Below are positions 34,985 through 47,200 of a stretch of 64,000 nucleotides of DNA, piece after piece. Below the pieces are notes generated by a model. That model saw nothing but the letters and a program-made list of their open reading frames with translations, did no database searches and was not told the origin of the DNA. The position numbers and the translations under genes were made by a program. Each line of letters opens with the position of its first letter. Position 1 is the stretch's first letter. Source of the stretch: Macrostomum hystrix (Eukaryota; Platyhelminthes; Macrostomidae); the NCBI GenBank assembly GCA_950097015.1, contig CATNEN010000038.1, positions 27,131,001 to 27,195,000 of the forward strand, given 5' to 3'.

Positions 34985-37780
34985 AAACGTTTCAGGGTTC
35001 AGGGTACTGTGGGTCTCAGAAGGATTTCTCCTGAGGCACTGTGGGTCTCAGAAGGATTTCTCGTGTGGCACTGTGGGTCTCAGAAGGATTTCTCCGTAGG
35101 CACTGTGGGTCTCAGAAGGATTTCTCCTGAGGCACTGTGAGGGTCTCAGAAGGATTTCTCCTGAGGCACTGTGGTTCTCAGAAGGATTTCTCCTGTGGCA
35201 CTGTGGGTCTGAGAAGGATTTTTCCTGAGGCACTGTGGTTCTCAGAAGGATTTCTCCTGAGGCACTGTGGGTGTCAGAAGGATTTCTCCTGAGGCACTGT
35301 GGGTCTCAGAAGGATTTCTCCGGAGGCACTGTGGGTCTCAGAAGGATTTCTCCTGTGGCACTGTGGGTCTCAGAAGGATTTCTCCTGAGGCACTGTGGTT
35401 CTCAGAAGGATTTCTCCGGAGGCACTGTGGGTCTCAGAAGGATTTCTCCTGAGGCACTGTGGGTCTCAGAAGGATTTCTCCTGTGGAACTGTGGGTCTCA
35501 GAAGGATTTCTCCTGTGGCACTGTGGTTCTCAGAAGGATTTCTCCTGAGGCACTGTGGGTCTCAGAAGGATTTCTCCTGAGGCATTGTGGGTCTCAGAAG
35601 GATTTCTCCTGAGGCACTGTGGGTCTCAGAAGGATTTCTCCTGTGGCACTGTGGGTCTGAGAAGGATTTCTCCTGAGGCACTGTGGTTCTCAGAAGGATT
35701 TCTCCTGAGGCACTGTGTGGGTCTCAGAAGGATTTCTCCTGAGGCACTGTGGGTCTCAGAAGGATTTCTCGTGTGGCACTGTGGGTCTCAGAAGGATTTC
35801 TCGTGTGGCACTGTGGGTCTCAGAAGGATTTCTCCTGAGGCACTGTGTGGGTCTCAGAAGGATTTCTCCTGAGGCACTGTGGGTCTCAGAAGGATTTCTC
35901 CTGAGGCACTGTGGGTGTCAGAAGGATTTCTCCTGAGGCACTGTGGGTCTCAGAAGAATTTCTCCTGAGGCACTGTGTGGGTCTCAGAAGGATTTCTCGT
36001 GTGGCACTGTGGGTCTCAGAAGGATTTCTCGTGTGGCACTGTGGGTCTCAGAAGGATTTCTCCTGAGGCACTGTGTGGGTCTCAGAAGGATTTCTCCTGA
36101 GGCACTGTGGGTCTCAGAAGGATTTCTCCTGTGGCACTGTGGGTCTGAGAAGGATTTCTCCTGTGGCACTGTGGGTCTGAGAAGGATTTCTCCTGTGGCA
36201 CTGTGGGTCTGAGAAGGATTTCTCCTGAGGCACTGTGGGTCTCAGAAGGATTTCTCCTGAGGCACTGTGGTTCTCAGAAGGATTTCTCCTGAGGCATTGT
36301 GGGTCTCAGAAGAATTTCTCCTGAGGCACTGTGTGGGTCTCAGAAGGATTTCTCGTGTGGCACTGTGGGTCTCAGAAGGATTTCTCGTGTGGCACTGTGG
36401 GTCTCAGAAGGATTTCTCCTGAGGCACTGTGTGGGTCTCAGAAGGATTTCTCCTGAGGCACTGTGTGTCTCAGAAGGATTTCTCCTGTGGCACTGTGGGT
36501 CTGAGAAGGATTTCTCCTGTGGCACTGTGGGTCTGAGAAGGATTTCTCCTGTGGCACTGTGGGTCTGAGAAGGATTTCTCCTGAGGCACTGTGGTTCTCA
36601 GAAGGATTTCTCCGGAGGCACTGTGGGTCTGAGAAGGATTTCTCCTGTGGCACTGTGGGTCTGAGAAGGATTTCTCCTGTGGCACTGTGGGTCTGAGAAG
36701 GATTTCTCCTGTGGCACTGTGGGTCTGAGAAGGATTTCTCCTGTGGCACTGTGGGTCTGAGAAGGATTTCTCCTGAGGCACTGTGGTTCTCAGAAGGATT
36801 TCTCCTGAGGCATTGTGGGTCTCAGAAGGATTTCTCGTGTGGCACTGTGGGTCTCAGAAGGATTTCTCGTGTGGCACTGTGGGTCTCAGAAGGATTTCTC
36901 GTGTGGCACTGTGGGTCTCAGAAGGATTTCTCGTGTGGCACTGTGGGTCTCAGAAGGATTTCTCCTGAGGCACTGTGTGGGTATCAGAAGGATTTCTCCT
37001 GAGGCACTGTGGGTCTCAGAAGGATTTCTCCTGTGGCACTGTGGGTCTGAGAAGGATTTCTCCTGTGGCACTGTGGGTCTGAGAAGGATTTCTCCTGTGG
37101 CACTGTGGGTCTGAGAAGGATTTCTCCTGTGGCACTGTGGGTCTGAGAAGGATTTCTCCTGAGGCACTGTGGTTCTCAGAAGGATTTCTCCTGAGGCATT
37201 GTGGGTCTCAGAAGGATTTCTCGTGTGGCACTGTGGGTCTCAGAAGGATTTCTCGTGTGGCACTGTGGGTCTCAGAAGGATTTCTCGTGTGGCACTGTGG
37301 GTCTCAGAAGGATTTCTCGTGTGGCACTGTGGGTCTCAGAAGGATTTCTCCTGAGGCACTGTGTGGGTCTCAGAAGGATTTCTCCTGAGGCACTGTGGGT
37401 CTCAGAAGGATTTCTCCTGTGGCACTGTGGGTCTGAGAAGGATTTCTCCTGTGGCACTGTGGGTCTGAGAAGGATTTCTCCTGTGGCACTGTGGGTCTGA
37501 GAAGGATTTCTCCTGTGGCACTGTGGGTCTGAGAAGGATTTCTCCTGTGGCACTGTGGGTCTGAGAAGGATTTCTCCTGTGGCACTGTGGGTCTGAGAAG
37601 GATTTCTCCTGTGGCACTGTGGTTCTCAAAAGGATTTCTCCGGAGGCACTGTGGGTCTGAGAAGGATTTCTCCTGAGGCATTGTGGGTCTCAGAAGGATT
37701 TCTCCTGAGGCACTGTGGGTCTCAGAAGGATTTCTCCTGTGGCACTGTGGGTCTGAGAAGGATTTCTCCGGAGGCACAGT
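34985..37780. repeat. 32-bp minisatellite, about 87 copies, with block duplications
   Basis: Units contain aaggatttctcctgaggcac and tgtgggtctcag. Variants include ctgtggcac, cgtgtggcac, cggaggcac and a 34-bp form with ctgtgtgggtc. Block copies lie 356 bp apart (35943 and 36299) and 386 bp apart (36751 and 37137). Many overlapping frames on both strands are artefacts. Confidence 0.97.
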
Positions 37781-38145
37781 ATCGTTTGCAGATGGATTTT
37801 CCTTTGATTTTTTGGAAGTCTTCAAGGGAGTAATTATGTTTAGTAGCTGAATAAAGTTTGAGCTTGAATATACAGTAAAAAGTCCGATGATGATTACAAG
37901 TGTAGGAACTTTAGGACTGAATGAGTATTAGGTATTGAAGTCAGAATTGCTCATTTTGGCTTCATGCTATCCAGCTAATGCACATCAAATGGAAGCGTTC
38001 ATATTTAGTAACTGCATGCTTTCTATTAAGCAAAATATATGAGAACTTCTCCCAGTATTATAGTCTAAACTGCCTGCTCACCAACACAGTGGGTCTTTCT
38101 TACATGCGCAGAAATTCAACCATCAAAGCAATCGACTCCACGCTC
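37781..38145 (-). other. Probable 3' UTR region of the phosphatase gene
   Basis: Follows the TGA at 38146-38148. I see no minus-strand AATAAA or ATTAAA here, so the poly(A) site is unresolved and may lie inside or beyond the 32-bp array. Confidence 0.3.
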
Positions 38146-38279
38146 TCAAGAAGTTTCGGCCAGCTGAAAGGCTGCATTCGAAGCTCCTGGACTGTTGACC
38201 TCAGCGACTGCGGCTGCTTCTGATTTTCCTTGATCATCCTTCGAATGCATTTCCACTTGAATTTGAAAACAGGGAATGT
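38146..38279 (-). CDS. Phosphatase exon 14: cytosolic tail and stop
   Basis: 134 bp between acceptor attaatgag| and TGA. The tail is polar and Ala/Ser-rich, ending GASNAAFQLAETS. The acceptor has a weak pyrimidine tract. The phase-1 join to exon 13 is exact, and a similar ending occurs in the exon at 60.8 kb. Confidence 0.65.
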
Positions 38280-41200
38280 CTCATTAATGGTTTAAAAATT
38301 TGCTTAATCCAGAACCATCCCAGATCCTCAAACTTTATCCAGCACCCTTCCAGATCCTCACACTGTATCCAACACCCTTCCAGATCCTCACACTGTATCC
38401 AGCACCCTTCCAGATCCTCACACTGTATCCAACACCCTCCCAGATCCTCACACTGTATCCAACACCCTTCCAGATCCTCACACTGTATCCAACACCCTCC
38501 CAGATCCTCACACTGTATCCAGCACCCTTCCAGATCCTCACACTGTATCCAGCACCCTTCCAGATCCTCACACTGTATCCAACACCCTTCCAGATCCTCA
38601 CACTGTATCCAACACCCTTCCAGATCCTCAAACCGTATCCAACACGCTTCCAGATCCTCAAAGTGTATCCAACACCCTCCCAGATCCTCAAACTTTATCC
38701 AACACCCTCGCAGATCCTCAAACTGTATCAAACACCCTCGCAGATCCTCAAACTGTATCCAGCACCCTCGCAGATCCTCAAACTGTATCCAGCACCCTCG
38801 CAGATCCTCAAACTGTATCCAGCACCCTCGCAGATCCTCAAACTGTATCCAGCACCCTCGCAGATCCTCAAACTTTATCTAGCACCCTCGCAGATCCTCA
38901 AACTTTATCCAGCACCCTCGCAGATCCTCAAACTTTATCCACCACCCTCGCAGATCCTCAAACTTTATCCAGCACCCTCGCAGATCCTCAAACTTTATCC
39001 AGCACCCTCGCAGATCCTCAAACTGTATCCAACACCCTCGCAGATCCTCAAACTTTATCCAACACCCTCCCAGATCCTCAAACTGTATCCAGCACCCTCG
39101 CAAATCCTCAAACTGTATCCAGCACCCTCGCAGATCCTCAAACTGTATCCAGCACCCTCGCAGATCCTCAAACTTTATCCAGCACCCTCGCAGATCCTCA
39201 AACTTTATCAAACACCCTCGCAGATCCTCAAACTTTATCAAACACCCTCGCAGTTCCTCAAACTGTATCCAGCACCCTCGCAGATCCTCAAACTGTATCA
39301 AACACCCTCGCAGATCCTCAAACTTTATCCAGCACCCTCGCAGATCCTCAAACTGTATCCAGCACCCTCGCAGATCCTCAAACTGTATCCAGCACCCTCG
39401 CAGATCCTCAAACTGTATCCAGCACCCTAGCAGATCCTCAAACTGTATCCAGCACCCTCGCAGATCCTCAAACTTTATCCAGCACCCTCGCAGATCCTCA
39501 AACTTTATCCAGCACCCTCGCAGATCCTCAAACTTTATCAAACACCCTCGCAGATTCTCAAACTTTATCCAACACCCTCGCAGATCCTTAAACTTTATCC
39601 AACACCCTCGCAGATTATCAAATCATGATTGCACTCCAAAATCAGATAATATGTAGCAGCTTACCTGACACAGCTGGAATATAATTTCGCTTCTCCAAAT
39701 AGCTGGCCATAAATCGATAGATGAAAGCCAACTGGCCCTATTGTAAGGGAGTGTTTAGGTTGTACGGGTCATTCCTCGAAATGACCAAATCTAGCCCTCG
39801 ATTTGACCAAAATCTGGCCCCTAAAATGACCAACTCTTGCCCTAAAATGACCAACTCTAACCCAGAATGACGACAACTGACCGAATCTGAGCCAAATCCA
39901 GAGCTGAATGATGCCCAGCCCTGACACAAAATTTTCTTAGTTAAGAATTCGCATTACTAAAACCCACTCATACTGGAGCCCATTCCTCCTCCCTCACCTT
40001 GGTCTGCACCATAAGCTTGCGGCAGTAGCGCAGTTCCATGACGGTCTCGAAGATGTCGATGCTTCTGGCACGTCGCTGCTCCAGCGAGCGCACGAGAATG
40101 TCCAGCGCGATGAGGGTGCCGGTCCGACCGACTCCGGCGCTGCAGTGGACGAGAATCGGCGGCTCGCTGTCGTCGCGCTTCCTCTGCGGCGCGTAATGGC
40201 GCATGTTGGCGAGGAAGTCGGCCAGGTCATCCACGTTGGGCACGCTGAAATCAGCCCAGCCTGTGTAGTACAACTGCACTACTTGCAACGGCTCCGTCTG
40301 GTTCCTAGAGTGAGTTCAACAGCAGCAAAATTATCGACTAGTCCATTCAACCGCCTGCCTTCCGCCCCTTCATCCACCCTCCCGCCCCTTCATCCATCCT
40401 CCTTCCGCCCCTTCATTCTCCTTTCGCCCCTTCATTCTCCTTCCGCCCCTTCAATCTCCTTCCGCCCCTTCATTCTCCTTCCGCCCCTTCATCCATCGTC
40501 CTTCCGCCCCTTCATCCATCGTCCTTCCGCCCCTTCATCCATCCTCCTTCCGCCCCTTCATTCTCCTTTCGCCCCTTCATTCTCCTTCCGCCCCTTCAAT
40601 CTCCTTCCGCCCCTTCATTCTCCTTCCGCCCCTTCATCCATCGTCCTTCCGCCCCTTCATCCATCGTCCTTCCGCCCCTTCATCCATCCTCCTTCCGCCC
40701 CTTCATCCATCCTCCTGCCCCTTCATCTATCCTCGTTCCGCCCCTTCATCCATCCTCCTTCGCCCTTTCATTCTGCTTCCGCCCCTTCATCCATTCTCCT
40801 TTCGCCCTTATATCCACACTCTTAGTCTCACCTGTCGCTGGAGCACGTGACCAGCAGGTTCCTCACAGTGTAGGTCCCAACCGAGCTCTCGCTCTCCAGC
40901 ACCACTCTGATCTCGTCGTAGATCTCCGATTGGCCAACCTCGGACGGCCAATAGGGCTCCGACTTTTTCTTCAGGCCCTCCTGGCACTGGGTGAGGGTGA
41001 CGATGAGCGCCACCCTGTGCTCGTAGATCATGCGCCAGTGGTCGTCCACTGTGCCCGGCAGAGGACCCTGGCTGGCTATGAACTCGCGCTCGCGATCCAG
41101 ACCCCTGAGCGGACGAAATGTGTTGAAACTGCTATTGAACCACCGTGCACCATAATTTAAAGACTCACCCTGTTTTCCAGCCAATCGAAAGACCCAGATT

Positions 41201-44200
41201 GTTTAAACAAGTTAAAAGCCCAAGCTCAAACGGATATCTAGGCGCCAGCAGTGCTCAAACAGATCTCGAGAAGCAAAGAGTGCTCAAAAGAATCTTGAGA
41301 CCTAAACAGTGCTCAATCAAATCTCGATCAAAATATTCCAAAGATCGCAACACGGTTTAAAACCATCCAAAGACCTGTAGAAGTGCTCAAACCTATCTAA
41401 AGATCTCTAACAGTGCTTAGACGCAACTAGTCTAATAACCTATTCAGTGCTGAAACCATTATTTAGGACCCGCAGCAACAGTCCACCCACTTGATATAAT
41501 TGGCGTTGATATAGTCATCAGGAGAACAAGCCATTCCCTCGTAGCTGGACTCCAGGGTCACCCTGGTGTGGTCGTAGGGCAAGATGTCGGTGTAGCGGTT
41601 CTTGGCGCGATTTCCGTCCTCCATGGCAGCATTGCAGGTCATTGATCGGTTCTGCTCCATGACAGCGCAGGCTTCTCGCAGCTCCTCGAACTGGCGGTGG
41701 ACCTCCAGCTCGCTGTCTTGCAGCATTCTGACCGCGTACTTGCCAAAGTCCTCGATGGCTACGCTGCATCTCTTAAAGTCGCTGTTTATTTTCAGGAAAA
41801 TAATTGAGAAGCGGTTCATTCGTTGTCTAAAACTCTAAAGTATTCACTTGGGGCGCTGCCGCGGAGAGAACTTTTAGGGGCTCGTCTTGTGATGTACACC
41901 CTAAACAGTAGAAAAACCTCTGGGGGGGGTTTTCAAATACCCACATTGTTTCTATCTCCCAAAATGCACTTCTGAGCCGCGGAGAGAAGGCTTGGTGGTT
42001 TGTCGTGCAATTTACACTCTTGAGGGCCAACCTCCAAGGCACAGTGAGAGTGTGCACTGCCTGATAATAAGAACGTCAGGGCAGATGTACACACCTGTGT
42101 GTATGTGCGTGTGTGCTCATGGCTCTTCGTCAACTGTCATCGAACAGTTCAGTTTTCGACAATCGGAATGTCGAAATTCAGCGCAAAAAAATGTTTATGA
42201 AAAACTGAATGAACTCACTGCAGCGGATAGCTGTTCTCATCCAGTCGATCCTGCCAGTGTCCATGCAGCCAGAAGCGTTTAATAAACAGGAAGAAAGTCA
42301 CACCTGCCACTGGAACAGCTAGCAGAGCCAGTAGTGAGATTGTGACAGCTAGAAGCAGCCCGCTCTTTTTGGTGGCGATCTTAAAAAATATTTAAATTAT
42401 TTTTCGTCTATTTCTACTATTCGATTACCGATCGCTGCGCTGTGCCTTACTTTCTATCTTCCCTCGCTGCCTTCTGATTGGTCAGTCCACATAGCCTCTA
42501 GCCTTATTCTCTTACCCCCACCACCCTACCCTCTTAGACCAACCCCTTATGTTCGCTTTCAGTCATAGAGCCCTAGTTGTATCATCCAATATTTTTCAAC
42601 AATTTTTTAAAGCTGAAAGTTCTTTTGTTTAGCTGTAGCCTAAATCCAGTTTTTATCTAAATAGGTAACATATATTCATTAGTAAGTTTGTAAATATATA
42701 CAGTTATGATTTTCCCATTTACATACCTCCAGACTAATAATTTCCGAATTTTGGCCACGATATTCAGCCCACACTTTGACACTATATCGGGTTTCAGAAT
42801 TCAATTCAGAAAATGTCAGCTGACACGAATCCTTCAGATGATGCTCATTGCACGACTGTCGAATCCCATTGTCTAGCTCAGCAAACAGACTGTTTGAAGC
42901 GCTCTGATTGGTCAGTGCTAGAGTTATCTGCTCGCTGGTTGAGGTGCTCCGGTGCTGAGGAGCTAAGGGTGCTGGAAAAAGCAATAGTCAACTTTAGTCT
43001 ATGGTCTAACTGCTTTATCCTAGGATCTACTTAGATAGTAGTTAATCCAGAGATCTAACAGTCAACTTGTTGATCTGACAGCTAACTTGTAGATCTGACA
43101 GCTAACTTGTAGATCTGACAGCTAACTTGTAGATCTGACAGCTAATTTGTAGATCTGACAGCTAACTTGTAGATCTGACAGCTAATTTGTAGATCTGACA
43201 GCTAATTTGTAGATCTGACAGCCAACTTGCAGATCTGACAGCTAACTTGTAGATCTGACAGCCAACTTGCAGATCTGACAGCTAATTTGTAGATCTGACA
43301 GCTAATTTGTAGATCGGACAGCTAATTTGTAGATCTGACAGCTAACTTGTAGATCTGACAGCTAACTTGTAGATCTGACAGCTAGAGCCACATTTTTCCG
43401 GGGCCAATAACACCAGGAAAGATTAAAATTGTAATAACAAAAAAGACATCTATTTGTCTTTTAATTATCGGATTACCTGTGTAAAACTCCTCTTTAAGCG
43501 ATGCAGTTTCACTGTAGACAATTTTGTTTGATTCGTGTTTATCGATTGCGTAAGTGGAAACCGTTACTTTCAGGCTATCAGAATGTCGTTGCTGAAAATG
43601 CCTAAAAATAATTACTGAACACGATTGGTCGAACTCGGTTAGATCAACAGTTTTATTCCAAGATTTGCCAGTAAGTTCGGATTTCATTGCGACAAGCAAG
43701 CCTCTGTAATCATGCCTTGTAGCATTACATTCTTTCGCAATTAGAACCCCAGCGCTGCCGTTTCTAAGGTAGGTCAAATTCAGCTCGTTGTTCTTTAAAT
43801 TGGCTGGTTCTGAAATGACAGCATTGTTTAATCAGATGTTTAATAAACAACATAGACAAAATCGAATAGCAAGTGACAACTCACTTGTCAGCGGCCGAAA
43901 AGTTGTCGGTTCCGAAGCTACATTATTCCTGATGACTGTTACATTAATTTCATATGTTCTGCCTGGCGTTAGCTTAGAAAATGTGACTCTGCTACCGTCT
44001 GTTGTCAGGTTTTGACATTCGACGTTGCCTTCGATGCAAACCTTGTATCTGTCTGAGTCAAAATTCTTCAGACTGACTAGAATGCTTGTGTTGGAAGGGC
44101 TAATGTTGAACTTTGACTTGTCAACTGGAGACATGCCTGAAAATGTTGATGCACATTGCCAACTCATCTAAGAAACCTCTGGATGAAAAATCTAGACTGG

Positions 44201-47200
44201 AAACAACCAGAAAATGCACATTCCCTAAACTGCACATTCCCTAAATGGTACATTCGATAGAATGCACAATTCCCTAAAATTCACATTCCAAAAATGCACA
44301 TTCCTAAAATGCACATTCCCTAAACTGCACATTCCTAAAATGCACATTCCCTAAACTGCACATTCCAAAAATGCACATTCCAAAAATGCACATTTCCTAA
44401 AATGCACATTCCCTAAACTGCACATTCCCTAAATGGTACATTCGATAGAATGCACAATTCCCTAAAATTCACATTCCAAAAATGCGCATTCCTAAAATGC
44501 ACATTCCCTAAACTGCACATTCCTCAAATGCACATTCCCTAAACTGCACATTCCAAAAATGCACATTCCAAAAATGCACATTTCCTAAAATGCACATTCC
44601 CTAAACTGCACATTCCCTAAATGGTACATTCAATAGAATGCACAATTCCCTAAAATTCACATTCCAAAAATGCACATTCCTAAAATGCACATTCCCTAAA
44701 CTGCACATTCCTAAAATGCACATTCCCTAAACTGCACATTCCAAAAATGCACATTCTCTAAACTGCACATTCCTAAAAAGCTAATTCCCTAAAATGCACA
44801 TTCCAAAAATGCACATTCCCTAAAATGCACATTCCCTAAAATGCACATTCCCTAAAATGCACATTCCCTAGAATGCACATTCCAAAAATGCACATTCCAA
44901 AAATGCACATTCCTAAAATGCACATTCCCTAAATGCAGATTCCCTAAACTGCACATTCCCTAAAATGCACATTCCCTAAAATGCACATTCCTAAAATGCA
45001 CATTCCAAAAATGCACATTTCCTAAAATGCACATTCCCTAAAATTCACATTCCCTAAAATGCGCATTCCCTAAAATGCGCATTCCCTAAAATGCACATTC
45101 CCTAAAATTCACATTCCCTAAAATGCACATTCCTAAAATGCACATTCCAAAAATGCACATTTCCTAAAATGCACATTCCCTAAAATTCACATACCCTAAA
45201 ATGCGCATTCCCTAAAATGCGCATTCCCTAAAATGCACATTCCCTAAAATTCACATTCCCTAAAATGCACATTCCCTAAAATTCACATTCCCTAAAATGC
45301 ACATTCCCTAAATGGTACATTCTATAGAATGCACATTCCCTAAATGGTACATTCGATAGAATGCACATTCCCTAAAATGCACATTCCAAAAATGCACATT
45401 CCAAAAATGCACATTCCAAATATGCACATTCCTAAAATGCACATTCCCTAAATGGTACATTCGATAGAATGCACATTCCCTAAATGGTACATTCGATAGA
45501 ATGCACATTCCCTAAAATGCACATACCAAAAATGCACATTCCAAAAATGCACATTCCCTAAACTGCACATTCCTAAAATGCTAATTCCCTAAAATGCACA
45601 TTCCAAAAATGCACATTCCAAAAATGCACATTCCAAAAATGCACATTCCAAAAATGCACATTCCAAAAATGCACATTCCCTAAAATGCACATTCCAAAAA
45701 TGCACATTCCAAAAATGCACATTCCAAAAATGCACATTCCAAAAATGCACATTCCCTAAACTGCACATTCCTAAAATGCTAATTCCCTAAAATGCACATT
45801 CCAAAAATGCACATTCCAAAAATGCACATTCCAAAAATGCACATTCCAAAAATGCACATTCCAAAAATGCACATTCCCTAAAATGCACATTCCAAAAATG
45901 CACATTCCAAAAATGCACATTCCAAAAATGCACATTCCTAAAATGCACATTCCCTAAATGCAGATTCCCTAAACTGCACATTCCCTAAAATGCACATTCC
46001 CTAAAATGCACATTCCTAAAATGCACATTCCAAAAATGCACATTTCCTAAAATTCACATTCCCTAAAATTCACATTCCCTAAAATGCGCATTCCCTAAAA
46101 TGCGCATTCCCTAAAATGCACATTCCCTAAATGGTACATTCTATAGAATGCACATTCCCTAAATGGTACATTCGATAGAATGCACATTCCCTAAAATGCA
46201 CATTCCAAAAATGCACATTCCAAAAATGCACATTCCAAATATGCAAATTCCTAAAATGCACATTCCCTAAATGGTACATTCGATAGAATGCACATTCCCT
46301 AAAATGCACATTCCTAAAAAGCACATTCCAAAAATGCACATTCCTAAAATGTACGTTCCCTAAATGGTACATTTAATTTAATGCACATTCCTAAAATGCA
46401 CATTCCTAAATGCAGATTCCCTAAAATGCACATTCCCTAAAATGCACATTCCTAAAATGCACATTCCCTAAATGGTACATTCGATAGAATGCACATTCCC
46501 TAAATGGTACATTCGATAGAATGCACATTCCCTAAATGGTACATTCGATAGAATGCACATTCCCTAAATGGTACATTCGATAGAATGCACATTCCCTAAA
46601 ATGCACATACCAAAAATGCACATTCCAAAAATGCACTTTCCCTAAACTGCACATTCCTAAAATGCTAATTCCCTAGAATGCACATTCCAAAAATGCACAT
46701 TCCTCAAAATGCACATTCCCTAAAATGCACATTCCCTAAAATGCACATTCCCTAAAATGCACATTCCAAAAATGCACATTCCAAAAATGCACATTCCTAA
46801 AATGCACATTCCCTAAATGCAGATTCCCTAAACTGCACATTCCCTAAAATGCACATTCCCTAAAATTCACATTCCCTAAAATGCGCATTCCCTAAAATGC
46901 ACATTCCCTAAATGGTACATTCGATAGAATGCACATTCCCTAAATGGTACATTCGATAGAATGCACATTCCCTAAAATGCACATTCCAAAAATGCACATT
47001 CCAAAAATGCACATTCCAAATATGCACATTCCTAAAATGCACATTCCCTAAATGGTACATTCGATAGAATGCACATTCCCTAAAATGCACATTCCTAAAA
47101 TGCACATTCCAAAAATGCACAATCCTAAAATGTACATTCCCTAAATGGTACATTTAATTTAATGCACATTCCCTAAATTGCTAATTCTCTAAATTGCACT

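Noticed and set aside
34985-37780. CRISPR-like array of 32-bp direct repeats
   Set aside because: Units are contiguous with no unique spacers, and the genome is an animal's; it is a minisatellite.
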